DNA of 64,000 nucleotides from Idiomarina piscisalsi (GTDB lineage: Bacteria; Pseudomonadota; Gammaproteobacteria; Enterobacterales; Alteromonadaceae). Below, one piece after another: positions 46,955 through 57,489 of this stretch. The stretch lies in contig NZ_PIQA01000003.1 of assembly GCF_003987095.1 (NCBI RefSeq), forward strand, positions 1-64,000, read 5' to 3'. The position numbers were made by a program, and so were the translations under genes. Every line of letters starts with the position of its first letter. Position 1 is the stretch's first letter. The notes below the pieces were generated by a model, which was not told where the DNA came from, made no database searches, and saw only the letters and a program-made list of their open reading frames with translations.

Positions 46955-48025
46955 TTACCCTGCTTTTTTCTGCATAAAGTAAACAGCAAGGGCTGCGAAT
47001 ACAATACTGGGTAACAGCGCACCAAAGAAAGCGGGAACTTGATACACCTGCGCTAAGGGTCCGAATATCTCATTACTGACATGAAAGCCGAAACCGGTAA
47101 TGACTCCCATCAAAATACGAGCCCCCATAGTTGTTGAGCGAAGCGGTCCAAAAATAAAGGACAATGCAACCAACAACATAACCGCAACCGTTACTGGGGC
47201 AAGCAGCTTACGCCATAAAGCGAGCTCATAGCGCTTGGCAGATTGCTGATTAAGCTCCAGGTAATTCAGATAGTCCAATAAACCAGAAACCGACAAAGAT
47301 TCAGGCTTTATGGTTACCACACCTAACTTATCAGGCGTTAACGTCGACTGCCATTGAACACTACTTTTTCGTGACGAATTAACACGGCTTTCACCAAGTT
47401 CGGTAATGACAACATCCTGCATACGCCATGCCCCGTTAGTAAACAGAGCAGTTTGGGCGTAAGTTGCTTTTTGCAGCTCTCTATTTTCATCAAAGTCGTA
47501 AATAATGACATTGTTGAGGCGGCCGGTGTCTTCTACTTCACCAATGTTGATAAAGTCGGAGCCATCCTTTGCCCAAACACCCTGCTGAGCCGAAATTAAG
47601 CTACCACCAGAAATCTCCTGCGAGCGAATTGCACGACCTTTAGACTCCATAGGAGGGGCAACCCATTCGCCAATCGCCATTACCGCAACCATCATAATAA
47701 TGGCCACTTTCATAACGGCGGCAATAATGTCCAGTCGTGAACGGCCGGCAGCAAGCATAACAACGAGCTCAGAATTGCTCGCAAGCATACCCACACCAAT
47801 CAAGCCGCCAAGTAGCGCGGCCATAGGGAAAAATAACTCCACGTCTCGCGGCAAACTGTAAAAAACAAATAACGCCGCATCCAGGGTATCGTAATTTCCC
47901 CGACCAACGGCCTTTAACTGTTCAACAAAACGGATCAGCGCTGACAATCCCGTCAGTACGGTCAGACTCATTAACGACGTTTTTAGCACCGTCAGGCCAA
48001 TGTATTTATCCAGAATACTTAACAT
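46955..48025 (-). CDS. lptG: LPS export ABC transporter permease LptG
   Basis: One of the two permeases of the LptB2FG lipopolysaccharide extractor (356 residues, six transmembrane helices around a periplasmic beta-jellyroll domain at about 135-265). It starts MLSILDKYIGLTVLKTSLMS and has GGLIGVGMLASNSELVVMLA near the coupling helix. It lies 2 bases after lptF and sends LPS to LptC. Confidence 0.95.
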   Translation of the reverse strand: MLSILDKYIGLTVLKTSLMSLTVLTGLSALIRFVEQLKAVGRGNYDTLDAALFVFYSLPRDVELFFPMAALLGGLIGVGMLASNSELVVMLAAGRSRLDIIAAVMKVAIIMMVAVMAIGEWVAPPMESKGRAIRSQEISGGSLISAQQGVWAKDGSDFINIGEVEDTGRLNNVIIYDFDENRELQKATYAQTALFTNGAWRMQDVVITELGESRVNSSRKSSVQWQSTLTPDKLGVVTIKPESLSVSGLLDYLNYLELNQQSAKRYELALWRKLLAPVTVAVMLLVALSFIFGPLRSTTMGARILMGVITGFGFHVSNEIFGPLAQVYQVPAFFGALLPSIVFAALAVYFMQKKAG

Positions 48026-48027
48026 CG

Positions 48028-49134
48028 TTAACCCCGCTTATTCCGGACACTAAAACGTGACAAGAGCTTCAAACCTAACGGCCGACCTTTGCCGATTAAA
48101 ATAAAGCCGAATATCAGCAAAATAAAATGAATCCACCAAAGGCCTATCACCGACGGTATTACGCCATCCCGAACTGCCGCCTTAGCAGCCATTAACACCA
48201 GAAAATAACCAAGATAAATCAAGAAAGCCGGAGCCATTCGCGCAAACTTTCCCTGCCTTGGGTTTACACGACTAAGCGGCACCGCAATTAACGTTAATAA
48301 CGGCATAGCCAAAGGAATAGCAATACGCCACTGGAACTCTGCTACGGCCGCATTGCCCGGGGTTTCTAATAACTCCAGCGTAGAGTAATTTTCCAATTTT
48401 CGTGCCTGACCGTCGGCTTCCTGCTCTTTTATTTGTAGGCGATAATTATCGAAGGTCATCGTCTGATAGCTACTTTGGTCACCGGCATAGCGGTTTCCCT
48501 CTCCCAGTTCCAGCCACTGAGAACCGCTGTCTTCGCTAATAACACGTCCAGTCTTCGCCATAACGACACTGCCCGCACGTAGCTCATTGCCTTCGTGACT
48601 ATGTTGCGCAACAAAAACTTCTTGCAACTCGCCTTCTTCATTTACGTCTTGAACAAAGATAACCGCCTTTTGGTTACTGGCTTGCTGGAAGCGCCCCGGC
48701 ATTAATGCCGTCAAGCCGCTATCAGAGCGCGCTTTTTCTTCAACTTGCTGCTCTTGCTCAAGCGCCCAGGGCACCGCCCATAAAGTCAGCGCCCCAGTCA
48801 CTAATGCCAATACCAACGACAAGACCAAAGTCACCCTAGTAACATACCACTCGCTGACACCGCAGGCGTGCAAAATAGTCATTTCGTTGTCAGCGTAGAT
48901 ACGCCCGTGGGCCAGCAAAATCCCTAAAAATAAACTCAAAGGAAGAATTAAAGCGAGTAGTGCCGGTAAATTCAGCGACAACAATTGAAAAATAACACTG
49001 CCGGGAATATCTCCCTCAGAGGCATCGGACAACACACGTACAAATTTCTGACTGACGAATATAGCCATCAGAATAAAGAGCACAGCAAGCTGCGACTTTA
49101 GTGTTTCACTGATTAAATACCGAAATATGCGCAC
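48028..49134 (-). CDS. lptF: LPS export ABC transporter permease LptF
   Basis: The partner permease of LptG (368 residues). The start MRIFRYLISETLKSQLAVLF, the coupling region GILLAHGRIYADNEMTILHA and the C-terminal helices (IAIPLAMPLLTLIAVPLSRV) are typical. Transcribed divergently from pepA, as in E. coli. Confidence 0.95.
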   Translation of the reverse strand: MRIFRYLISETLKSQLAVLFILMAIFVSQKFVRVLSDASEGDIPGSVIFQLLSLNLPALLALILPLSLFLGILLAHGRIYADNEMTILHACGVSEWYVTRVTLVLSLVLALVTGALTLWAVPWALEQEQQVEEKARSDSGLTALMPGRFQQASNQKAVIFVQDVNEEGELQEVFVAQHSHEGNELRAGSVVMAKTGRVISEDSGSQWLELGEGNRYAGDQSSYQTMTFDNYRLQIKEQEADGQARKLENYSTLELLETPGNAAVAEFQWRIAIPLAMPLLTLIAVPLSRVNPRQGKFARMAPAFLIYLGYFLVLMAAKAAVRDGVIPSVIGLWWIHFILLIFGFILIGKGRPLGLKLLSRFSVRNKRG

Positions 49135-49269
49135 TAATGTTCACTCATGTAACTTAGGTTTTTACTGGAATAGCTGCGATTTTTAAGTAAACTTGTTATT
49201 TTAACAACAAAATGTCTTAAGAGCTAAACTATAGCAGGCATTAAAGCCACCTGAAACAGGAGCACTGTC

Positions 49270-50775
49270 ATGGAGTTCAGCGTCAAAAGTGGTAATCCGG
49301 AAAAACAACGTTCTGCGTGTATTGTCGTAGGTGTCTTTGAACCCCGCCGATTATCAGGTGTGGCTGAACAGCTGGACAAAGTCAGTGATGGCTATTTAAG
49401 CAATTTATTGCGCCGTGGTGATTTAGAAGGTAAGTCTGGACAAGTTCTTTTATTACATCATGTCCCAAACATTTTAGCTGAGCGGGTATTACTGGTTGGT
49501 TGCGGTAAAGAGCGTGAACTTGACGAGCGACAGTACCGCCAAATTATTGCGCGTACTATTAACACGTTAAATGAAACCGGCTCGATGGAAGCGGTATGCT
49601 TTCTAAGCGAGCTACACGTAAAAGGTCGTGATACCTACTGGAAAGTTAGACAAGCAGTTGAGGCTGCCCGGGCAGCGCTATATAACTTTAACGAGCTCAA
49701 AAGTAAGAAAGAAGAGCCCCGCCGCCCGCTTCGTAAGTTAGTCTTTAACGTTCCGAGTCGCAAAGAACTTACTTTGGGTGAACAAGCGGTTCAACATGGG
49801 CTGGCAGTGTCAGCAGGAATGGATGTGTGCCGAAATGTGGCAAATATGCCACCGAACATTTGTACACCTCGTTACCTGGCCGAACAGGCCGCAAAAATGG
49901 CAGAAGGCTACGATAACCTAAGCGTCACGACGGTTGAAGAAGCCGAAATGGAAAAGCTCGGTATGAATGCCTATTTAGCCGTTGGTCGAGGCTCTGAACA
50001 TGAGTCAGTACTGACTCTAATGCATTATAAAGGTGCGCCCGATGACCAAGCACCCATTGTTCTTGTTGGTAAAGGCCTGACATTCGATTCCGGTGGTATT
50101 TCAATTAAGCCGTCCGCCAACATGGACGAAATGAAATACGATATGGGCGGTGCAGCCGGCGTACTGGGTGCTATGCAAGCTTTGGCGGAACTCCAACTGC
50201 CTATTAACGTTATTGGCGCAGTCGCTGGTTGTGAAAACATGCCGGACGGCAAGGCCTATCGCCCCGGCGATATTCTTACGACCATGAGCGGGCAAACCGT
50301 AGAAGTCCTCAATACTGACGCGGAAGGCCGACTGGTGTTGTGCGATACACTAACTTACGTTGAGCGTTTTGAGCCAGATTCTGTTATCGACTTGGCAACA
50401 CTCACAGGCGCCTGCGTTATCGCTCTGGGCAGTCACGCTTCTGCGGTACTCAGTCAGCACAACCCACTGGCACACGAAGTGTTAAACGCGGCCCAGCAAA
50501 GCGGCGATAAAGCCTGGCGTATGCCTTTATGGGACGAGTACCAATCGATGTTGGACAGTCCTTTTGCGGACATGGCGAACATAGGCGGCCGCGAAGCTGG
50601 CACTATCACTGCGGCTTGCTTCCTGTCGCGCTTCACCAAAAAGTACAACTGGGCTCACATGGATATCGCCGGCACAGCTTGGCAAGGAGGTAAAGAAAAA
50701 GGTTCAACGGGACGGCCGGTGCCTTTATTGACTCAGTTCTTAATTAACCGATGCTCGAGCGAGGCAACCGAATAA
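49270..50775 (+). CDS. pepA: Cytosol aminopeptidase (leucyl aminopeptidase)
   Basis: A hexameric two-metal aminopeptidase of 501 residues. The C-terminal catalytic domain has the metal and active-site motifs [20 protein letters not shown] and [14 protein letters not shown]. In E. coli PepA also binds DNA at carAB and in Xer recombination. CAGGAG lies 8 bases before the ATG. It leads the pepA-holC-valS run. Confidence 0.97.
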   Translation: MEFSVKSGNPEKQRSACIVVGVFEPRRLSGVAEQLDKVSDGYLSNLLRRGDLEGKSGQVLLLHHVPNILAERVLLVGCGKERELDERQYRQIIARTINTLNETGSMEAVCFLSELHVKGRDTYWKVRQAVEAARAALYNFNELKSKKEEPRRPLRKLVFNVPSRKELTLGEQAVQHGLAVSAGMDVCRNVANMPPNICTPRYLAEQAAKMAEGYDNLSVTTVEEAEMEKLGMNAYLAVGRGSEHESVLTLMHYKGAPDDQAPIVLVGKGLTFDSGGISIKPSANMDEMKYDMGGAAGVLGAMQALAELQLPINVIGAVAGCENMPDGKAYRPGDILTTMSGQTVEVLNTDAEGRLVLCDTLTYVERFEPDSVIDLATLTGACVIALGSHASAVLSQHNPLAHEVLNAAQQSGDKAWRMPLWDEYQSMLDSPFADMANIGGREAGTITAACFLSRFTKKYNWAHMDIAGTAWQGGKEKGSTGRPVPLLTQFLINRCSSEATE

Positions 50776-50776
50776 T

Positions 50777-51226
50777 ATGCCCTCAGCTACGTTTTTTCTG
50801 ATGCCCGAAGCATCAGAGGATGAGCAAAATGCGTTAATTTGCGATAAGATCGCTGAACTGTACAGAAAACATAAGCGATTGCGTGTCTGGGCTCAAAATC
50901 AAGCTCAGGCAGAAGCTCTGGATGAACTGCTATGGCAGCGTCCTGCTGATGCTTTCATTCCGCACAACTTAGTCGGCGAAGGCGCCTCTACCGGTGCTCC
51001 GGTTGAAATTGGTTGGCCTCAAACGGAGCCTGGTTCAAGTAGACCGGGGTATGCGCTATTCAATTTAGCCAATGATGTACCCGTACAGGCGCAACAAAGT
51101 CAGCAACTGTACGACATTGTGCCAGTGTCAAGTGAAGGCAAAGCAATTGCCAGAGAACGTTACAAACATTACCGGGCGCGCGGTTGCCAAATGCATACCG
51201 TACCCCTGATATCCGAACAGAAGTAA
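50777..51226 (+). CDS. holC: DNA polymerase III subunit chi
   Basis: The chi subunit of the clamp-loader complex (149 residues), which links SSB to the replisome. The start [20 protein letters not shown] and the region [19 protein letters not shown] are chi-like. It begins 1 base after pepA and ends 7 bases before valS, the gammaproteobacterial order. Confidence 0.93.
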   Translation: MPSATFFLMPEASEDEQNALICDKIAELYRKHKRLRVWAQNQAQAEALDELLWQRPADAFIPHNLVGEGASTGAPVEIGWPQTEPGSSRPGYALFNLANDVPVQAQQSQQLYDIVPVSSEGKAIARERYKHYRARGCQMHTVPLISEQK

Positions 51227-51233
51227 GGTCATT

Positions 51234-54083
51234 ATGGATAAAACATATTCCCCTGCAGATATAGAGCAAAACCTTTACCAACAATGGGAAGAAAAAGGGT
51301 ACTTCAAGCCTAGCGGCCAAGGTGACTCTTACTCCATTATGATCCCGCCACCCAATGTGACCGGCAGTCTGCATATGGGCCACGCTTTTCAACACACCAT
51401 TATGGATACGCTTATTCGTTATCAGCGTATGGATGGTAAAAATACCTTGTGGCAGGTCGGCTCAGACCATGCGGGCATTGCTACACAAATGGTGGTGGAG
51501 CGCCAACTGGCGGCTCAAAATCAAACACGGCAAGAGCTAGGTCGAGAAGCCTTCATTGATAAAATTTGGGAATGGAAACACCAGTCCGGCGGTACTATTA
51601 CTCAGCAAATGCGTCGTTTAGGCGATTCTGTAGACTGGGATCGCGAGCGTTTTACCATGGACGAAGGCCTGTCCGACGCCGTTCGCGAAGTGTTTGTGAA
51701 GCTACATGAAGAAAACTTAATTTATCGCGGCAAACGACTGGTCAACTGGGATCCGGCATTGCAAACCGCCATTTCAGACCTGGAAGTCGAAAACAAAGAA
51801 CAACAGGGCTCTATTTGGTACTTACGCTACCCGCTTGCTGACGGTGAAAAGACCGAAGACGGTAAAGATCATTTAGTCGTCGCTACTACCCGACCGGAAA
51901 CCATGTTAGGTGATGTTTGCGTGGCTGTTCACCCGGACGATGAGCGCTTTGGACACTTAGTCGGTAAATACATTAACTTGCCTATTGTGAACCGTCGTAT
52001 TCCTATCGTCGCCGACCATCATGTTGACAGCGAGTTTGGTACTGGCTGCGTAAAAATTACGCCAGCTCACGACTTTAACGACTATGAAATTGGCAAGCGC
52101 CACCAAACCGGCATGATATCGATTTTCGATGACACGGCTCACGTTATGGAAAAAGCCGGGTTATACACCAGCACTGGCGAAGCACTGAGTGAACTTGACG
52201 GATTTGACGGAACATTACCGAGCCAATACGCAGACAAAGAGCGTTTTGAAGCCCGCAAACAACTGATTGCTGAATTTGACGAGCTGGGGTTATTGGAAAA
52301 AATAGAAAAACATACCAACAAAGTCCCTTATGGTGACCGTGGCGGTGTGCCTATTGAGCCTCATCTAACTGACCAATGGTATGTTCGTGTTGAGCCGTTG
52401 GCGAAACAGGCGACCGAAGCGGTAGAAGACGGCCGCATCGAGTTCGTTCCCAAGCAATATGAGAATATGTACTTCAGCTGGATGCGCGACATTCAGGACT
52501 GGTGTATCTCTCGTCAACTTTGGTGGGGACATCGCATACCGGCTTGGTATGACGAAAGCGGCAATGTTTATGTAGGCCGTACCGAAGAAGAAGTCCGTGA
52601 AAAGTATAACTTAGGTGACACAGCCCTTCAGCAGGATGAGGATGTTTTAGACACCTGGTTCTCGTCAGCACTTTGGACATTCTCTACGCTGGGCTGGCCG
52701 AAGAACACCGATGACTTAAAAACTTTCCACCCTACCGATGTGTTGGTGACTGGTTTTGACATTATTTTCTTCTGGGTTGCCCGCATGATAATGATGACCA
52801 TGCACTTCATGAAAGACGATGAGGGTAAACCTCAAGTGCCTTTCAAAAAGGTGTATGTCACGGGTCTTATTCGCGACGAAGAAGGTCAAAAAATGTCTAA
52901 GTCCAAGGGGAATGTGTTGGATCCTCTGGACATGATTGACGGCATTAGCGCTGACGAATTAGTCGCCAAGCGTACTGCTAATATGATGCAACCGAAAATG
53001 CGCGAGAAAATTGAAAAGCGTACTCGTGCGGAATTCCCGGACGGCATTACAGCGCATGGCACCGATGCACTACGCTTTACGCTAACGGCACTGGCCTCAA
53101 CCGGCCGTGATATCAACTGGGACATGAAACGCCTGGAAGGTTATCGTAACTTCTGCAACAAACTATGGAATGCCAGCCGCTTTGTGCTTATGAATACTGA
53201 AGAGCACGACTGCGGTCAAAGCGGCGATGAAATGACATTATCACTGGCTGACGAATGGATTATCGCGCGCTTTAACAGTACGGTGAAAGAATTCCGTCAG
53301 GCGTTGGAGAGCTACCGTTTTGACCAGGCCGCAGCCATTGCTTATGAGTTTACCTGGAACCAGTTCTGCGACTGGTACTTAGAGCTCACCAAACCGGTTC
53401 TGCAGAATGGTACAGAGGTTCAGCAGCGCGGTACCCGCCATACTTTGATCAGCATTTTGGAACAGCTTCTGCGTTTGCTTCATCCAATTATGCCATACAT
53501 CACTGAAACCATTTGGCAAAGGGTCAAGCCGCTAGCGAGCGTTGAAGGCGATACTATTATGCTGCAACCGTTCCCGCAGGTACAAAGCTCGGTCAATGAG
53601 CAAGCCATGCTGGATATGGAATGGTTAAAGCGTGTTATTCTGGCTATCCGTAATATTCGTGGTGAAATGGACTTATCGCCAAATAAACCATTGCCGTTAT
53701 TGTTGTCGAACGCCGACGCTATGGCGAAGGGACGTATAGAGAATAACGAAAGCTTCCTGAGTAGTCTGGCCAAGCTTGAATCTATTGAGTTTATTGATAG
53801 CGATGATGACGCACCTGCCAGCATGACGGCCCTGGTCGATAGCTTGAAGTTGCACATTCCAATGGCCGGCTTAATTGACAAGGACGCTGAGCTACAGCGC
53901 TTGCAGAAGGCTATTGAAAAGGCTGAGAAAGAATGGCAGCGCCTTAATGGTAAACTCAGCAACGAAAACTTCGTTAATAAAGCGCCTGAAGCTGTTATAG
54001 CAAAAGAGCGTGAAAAACTTGCCGAAGCTGAGGCAACGCTAAGCCAGCTGAAAGAGCAGCAGGAAAAAATTAGCGCACTTTAA
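51234..54083 (+). CDS. valS: Valine--tRNA ligase
   Basis: A class I aminoacyl-tRNA synthetase of 949 residues. The HIGH-type motif is HMGH (residues 47-50, in [15 protein letters not shown]) and the KMSKS loop is at 553-557. The editing (CP1) domain contains [18 protein letters not shown]-terminal coiled coil (about 880-949) is present. Full length. Confidence 0.98.
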   Translation: MDKTYSPADIEQNLYQQWEEKGYFKPSGQGDSYSIMIPPPNVTGSLHMGHAFQHTIMDTLIRYQRMDGKNTLWQVGSDHAGIATQMVVERQLAAQNQTRQELGREAFIDKIWEWKHQSGGTITQQMRRLGDSVDWDRERFTMDEGLSDAVREVFVKLHEENLIYRGKRLVNWDPALQTAISDLEVENKEQQGSIWYLRYPLADGEKTEDGKDHLVVATTRPETMLGDVCVAVHPDDERFGHLVGKYINLPIVNRRIPIVADHHVDSEFGTGCVKITPAHDFNDYEIGKRHQTGMISIFDDTAHVMEKAGLYTSTGEALSELDGFDGTLPSQYADKERFEARKQLIAEFDELGLLEKIEKHTNKVPYGDRGGVPIEPHLTDQWYVRVEPLAKQATEAVEDGRIEFVPKQYENMYFSWMRDIQDWCISRQLWWGHRIPAWYDESGNVYVGRTEEEVREKYNLGDTALQQDEDVLDTWFSSALWTFSTLGWPKNTDDLKTFHPTDVLVTGFDIIFFWVARMIMMTMHFMKDDEGKPQVPFKKVYVTGLIRDEEGQKMSKSKGNVLDPLDMIDGISADELVAKRTANMMQPKMREKIEKRTRAEFPDGITAHGTDALRFTLTALASTGRDINWDMKRLEGYRNFCNKLWNASRFVLMNTEEHDCGQSGDEMTLSLADEWIIARFNSTVKEFRQALESYRFDQAAAIAYEFTWNQFCDWYLELTKPVLQNGTEVQQRGTRHTLISILEQLLRLLHPIMPYITETIWQRVKPLASVEGDTIMLQPFPQVQSSVNEQAMLDMEWLKRVILAIRNIRGEMDLSPNKPLPLLLSNADAMAKGRIENNESFLSSLAKLESIEFIDSDDDAPASMTALVDSLKLHIPMAGLIDKDAELQRLQKAIEKAEKEWQRLNGKLSNENFVNKAPEAVIAKEREKLAEAEATLSQLKEQQEKISAL

Positions 54084-54095
54084 TCAATTATGAGC

Positions 54096-54115
54096 GGAGA
54101 GGATTATTCCTCTCC
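54096..54115. terminator. Hairpin between valS and rraB
   Basis: GGAGAGG and CCTCTCC pair across the convergent valS and rraB ends, including the rraB stop codon. No T-run follows on either strand, so it may be only a partial terminator. Confidence 0.35.
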
Positions 54116-54487
54116 GTCGTCATAATCTTCGTCGAGCTCGTCGTCATCCAGCATAGTTCCCCAGCCGTCATACTCGACGTCACACTCGTCAGCGACAGCC
54201 GCTATTTCTCTCACCTGACGGGCTAGCACATTGTTATCTAGCTCGGCATCGGTTGCAGCAATAAATGCGAACCAGCGTTTCCCCTGCTCGTCTTCAAATT
54301 CGTCAGCGTCATCGACATGATAACCTAGCTTCACCAGCTCCACCGCAGCTTTCTCTAATTTAGTGAAGTCAGTCGCAGCAAGGTGATGCTCAATTTCATA
54401 GAGCGTGTCAGGCTCGGCACCGTCACTGATTAGCGCATTAATAGTTTGCTTGCTTTGCTCAAGCAGCTCATTCAGAGGCTGACTCAT
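54104..54487 (-). CDS. rraB: Ribonuclease E inhibitor RraB
   Basis: A 127-residue acidic protein that in E. coli binds RNase E and alters its substrate choice. The core KLGYHVDDADEFEDEQGKRW and VRE-IAAVADECDVEYDGWG are RraB-like, and the C-terminus is a run of Asp and Glu. Its start overlaps the end of plsC by 4 bases (ATGA), so the two genes are coupled. Confidence 0.92.
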   Translation of the reverse strand: MSQPLNELLEQSKQTINALISDGAEPDTLYEIEHHLAATDFTKLEKAAVELVKLGYHVDDADEFEDEQGKRWFAFIAATDAELDNNVLARQVREIAAVADECDVEYDGWGTMLDDDELDEDYDDGEE

Positions 54488-55209
54488 TCGCTTTCCTTCT
54501 TCACTTGTTCGTTTAACTGATTAATTTTACTGTCCATAATGTCATGGCAGTGACGATTTAAATCGCGCAAATTCTCTTTTTGATAATTGGCAATTCGTAT
54601 CGGCTCAAGAAATGCCACTTTTAGAACACCGTTATTCCAGCGGTTCATCTTAATTTTACCGTGTAGCTCTGACACGCACACGGGAACAATATCCACCTGA
54701 GCCCGAAACGACGTATGAAAAGCCCCATTTTTAAAAGGCAGCAGCCCACGCCCGTAACTACGTGTACCTTCAGGGAACATCCACACGGAAATATCACGCT
54801 GGTTTATCGCATTCGCAGTCTGAGCAATTGTACCGTGTGCTTTGCCAGCGTTTTTCCGGTCGATGAGAATGTTTCCCGCCAACCAGTACAGCCAGCCAAA
54901 AAACGGAATCCAGCGTAGGCTCTTCTTACCCAAAGTCACCGTATTCTTCGGCAACATAGCCGCGATAGTGAATATTTCCCAGCTATTCTGATGGTTACAA
55001 ACAAACACATAAGGTCCGCCACGTTCAATATCCGGGTGGCGTGTAACTTCAATCTTCAACCCAAGTACTCGAGTCGCCCAACCAAAGATATGGGCGAACC
55101 GATACGTGTTGTTTCGGTGAAAGGGTCGAATAATGCAAAACAGGCAGCCAACGACACCAAACACAACAATAAAACCACCTAAAAACAACCACCTCAGCAC
55201 CGCTAGCAT
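54484..55209 (-). CDS. plsC: 1-acyl-sn-glycerol-3-phosphate acyltransferase
   Basis: An inner-membrane enzyme (241 residues) that acylates lysophosphatidic acid to phosphatidic acid. It has an N-terminal hydrophobic anchor (about 1-28), VTLGKKSLRWIPFFGWLYWL and FPEGTRS (145-151). Motif I reads NHQNSWE (His73, Glu78), so the usual HX4D aspartate is replaced by glutamate; I checked the codon (GAA). It lies 15 bases after parC, the same neighbour as in E. coli. Confidence 0.93.
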   Translation of the reverse strand: MLAVLRWLFLGGFIVVFGVVGCLFCIIRPFHRNNTYRFAHIFGWATRVLGLKIEVTRHPDIERGGPYVFVCNHQNSWEIFTIAAMLPKNTVTLGKKSLRWIPFFGWLYWLAGNILIDRKNAGKAHGTIAQTANAINQRDISVWMFPEGTRSYGRGLLPFKNGAFHTSFRAQVDIVPVCVSELHGKIKMNRWNNGVLKVAFLEPIRIANYQKENLRDLNRHCHDIMDSKINQLNEQVKKESE

Positions 55210-55224
55210 GACAACTCCCCGCCT

Positions 55225-57465
55225 TTATTCTTCATCTTCAACGATAATATCGTCGACTCGCTGAAGACCTCTGGGCAGTTTGTTACCCCGGCGCCCTCGC
55301 TCGCCCAGGTAGTGCTCAAGGTCAGCCGGCTTCAAAGTCAACTTCCGCTTCCCGGCCATTAGCGTTACCGCTTTGTCCGGCGCGGCGGTTGCCAGGGCAA
55401 CTACATATTCCTCTCGCGACTGTGCTCTTAACGCAGGAATATTAATAATTTTATTCCCTTTGCCTTTGCTCAGTTGTGGTAAGTCTGCCACCGGGAAAAC
55501 CAACATACGCCCCTCATTGGATACAGCAATAACGCGATCATTTTCAATGCTGTTAACCTGAGTTGGCGGTAATATTTTAGCACCGGTCGGCAAGGTAATA
55601 ATCGCCTTGCCGTTTTTATTACGGCTGACTAAATCATTAAACTGGCAAATAAAACCATAACCGGCATCCGACGCCAGCAAGACACAGCTGTCGTCTTTCC
55701 CCATTAACACATGTTCAACCGTTTCGCCTGAGACCAGACTAAAGCGCCCGGTTAATGGCTCTCCCTGGCTCCTGGCCGACGGCAACAAGTGCGCTTCACA
55801 CGAGAAGCTGCGTCCAGAGCTGTCAATAAACACAACTGGCTGGTTACTCTTGCCTTCTGCTGAGCCAAGGAAACTGTCTCCGGATTTATAGCTAAGCTTT
55901 TCACCATCAATGTCATGACCTTTCGCGCTGCGCACCCAGCCTTTTTTAGAGAGCACGACAGTAACGGCTTCTGCAGGCGTTAAGTCACGCTCACTCAATG
56001 CTTTTGCTTCATTACGCTCAACCAACGGCGAGCGACGTTCATCACCATAAGTTTCAGCATCGGCGAGCAATTCTTTGCGAATCAAGGTTTTCAAACGTCG
56101 GTCTGAGCCCAGAATTTTCTCAAGCTGCTCGCGCTCTTTACTTAATTCGTCCTGCTCACCTTTCAGTTTCTGCTCTTCCAGCTTCGCCAAGTGACGTAAT
56201 TTCAACTCGAGAATTGCTTCGGCCTGTTTGTCTGACAGCTCAAAACGCGACATTAAGACTTCTTTAGGCTTATCTTCTGTGCGAATAATCTCGATGACTT
56301 CATCAAGGTTAAGATACGCAATAAGTAAGCCTTCTAAAATATGAAGACGTGCCAGTACCTTGTCTAAACGGTATTGCAAGCGGCGAGTAACCGTCTGCTG
56401 ACGAAACTCCAGCCATTCTTTTAAAAGCCCAAGCAGCGGCTTAACTTGCGGACGACCGTCCAGTCCCAGAATATTCAAATTAACGCGATACTGTTTTTCT
56501 AAGTCAGTTGTCGCGAATAAGTGATTCATCAATTGCTCGGTATCAACGCGATTTGAGCGAGGTACAATAACCAATCGAGTTGGATTCTCATGGTCGGACT
56601 CATCGCGCAAGTCAGATACCAACGGTAATTTCTTCGCCTGCATTTGTTGAGCAATTTGCTCTAACACTTTTGCGCCCGAGGCCTGGTGTGGTAACGCGGT
56701 AACAACTATTTCACCGTCATCAACTTCGTAAGAAGCTCGCATTTTTATACTGCCGCGACCTGTTTCATACATTTTCTTTATATCGTCGGCAGGCGTAATG
56801 ACTTCTGCGTCGGTCGGATAGTCCGGCCCCTTTAACACGTCCATAATGTCTTCGAGCGTGCTGCTTGGCTTTTCCAATAGCATCGCACAAGCGTTAGCCA
56901 CTTCGCGGGCATTGTGCGGTGGGATATCCGTGGCCATACCTACTGCAATGCCCGTCACGCCGTTCAACAGGATATGAGGCAGCCTTGCAGGCAGTACCTT
57001 GGGCTCCTTCATAGTGCCATCAAAGTTGGGTATCCAATCAGCGGTGCCCTGCCCTAATTCACTCAGCAGAACTTCACTAAACTTAGACAGTCGTGCTTCA
57101 GTATAACGCATGGCCGCGAACGACTTAGGGTCATCGGGAGAGCCCCAGTTACCCTGACCATCCACCAACGGATGTCGATACGAGAATGGCTGCGCCATGA
57201 GCACCATAGCTTCATAACACGCGCTGTCACCATGGGGGTGAAACTTACCCAGCACATCACCCACGGTACGAGCGGATTTTTTATACTTTGCTAATGCCGA
57301 TAAGCCCAGCTCCGACATTGCATAAACAATACGTCGCTGAACCGGCTTCAAGCCGTCGCCAATATGCGGCAATGCCCGATCCATAATGACGTACATGGAG
57401 TAATTTAAGTAGGCCTCTTCAGTAAAGCGGCTGAGGGGGCGTGTTTCGGTAATCTCCGTCGACAT
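55225..57465 (-). CDS. parC: DNA topoisomerase IV subunit A
   Basis: ParC, 746 residues from the ATG at 57465, chosen because GGAG is 8 bases upstream; a GTG two codons earlier is too close. The catalytic tyrosine is Tyr121 in [12 protein letters not shown]. The quinolone-resistance region [13 protein letters not shown] keeps Ser81 and Glu85, the wild-type residues. The C-terminal pinwheel domain (about 495-730) is present. It follows parE, with which it forms topoisomerase IV for chromosome decatenation. Confidence 0.97.
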   Translation of the reverse strand: MSTEITETRPLSRFTEEAYLNYSMYVIMDRALPHIGDGLKPVQRRIVYAMSELGLSALAKYKKSARTVGDVLGKFHPHGDSACYEAMVLMAQPFSYRHPLVDGQGNWGSPDDPKSFAAMRYTEARLSKFSEVLLSELGQGTADWIPNFDGTMKEPKVLPARLPHILLNGVTGIAVGMATDIPPHNAREVANACAMLLEKPSSTLEDIMDVLKGPDYPTDAEVITPADDIKKMYETGRGSIKMRASYEVDDGEIVVTALPHQASGAKVLEQIAQQMQAKKLPLVSDLRDESDHENPTRLVIVPRSNRVDTEQLMNHLFATTDLEKQYRVNLNILGLDGRPQVKPLLGLLKEWLEFRQQTVTRRLQYRLDKVLARLHILEGLLIAYLNLDEVIEIIRTEDKPKEVLMSRFELSDKQAEAILELKLRHLAKLEEQKLKGEQDELSKEREQLEKILGSDRRLKTLIRKELLADAETYGDERRSPLVERNEAKALSERDLTPAEAVTVVLSKKGWVRSAKGHDIDGEKLSYKSGDSFLGSAEGKSNQPVVFIDSSGRSFSCEAHLLPSARSQGEPLTGRFSLVSGETVEHVLMGKDDSCVLLASDAGYGFICQFNDLVSRNKNGKAIITLPTGAKILPPTQVNSIENDRVIAVSNEGRMLVFPVADLPQLSKGKGNKIINIPALRAQSREEYVVALATAAPDKAVTLMAGKRKLTLKPADLEHYLGERGRRGNKLPRGLQRVDDIIVEDEE

Positions 57466-57489
57466 TCTCACTTCTCCTTACTAAGCAGC

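Noticed and set aside
53480-53962. A 160-codon open frame antisense to the 3' part of valS
   Set aside because: Low-complexity Ser/Leu-rich shadow of the valS coiled coil; no start signals.
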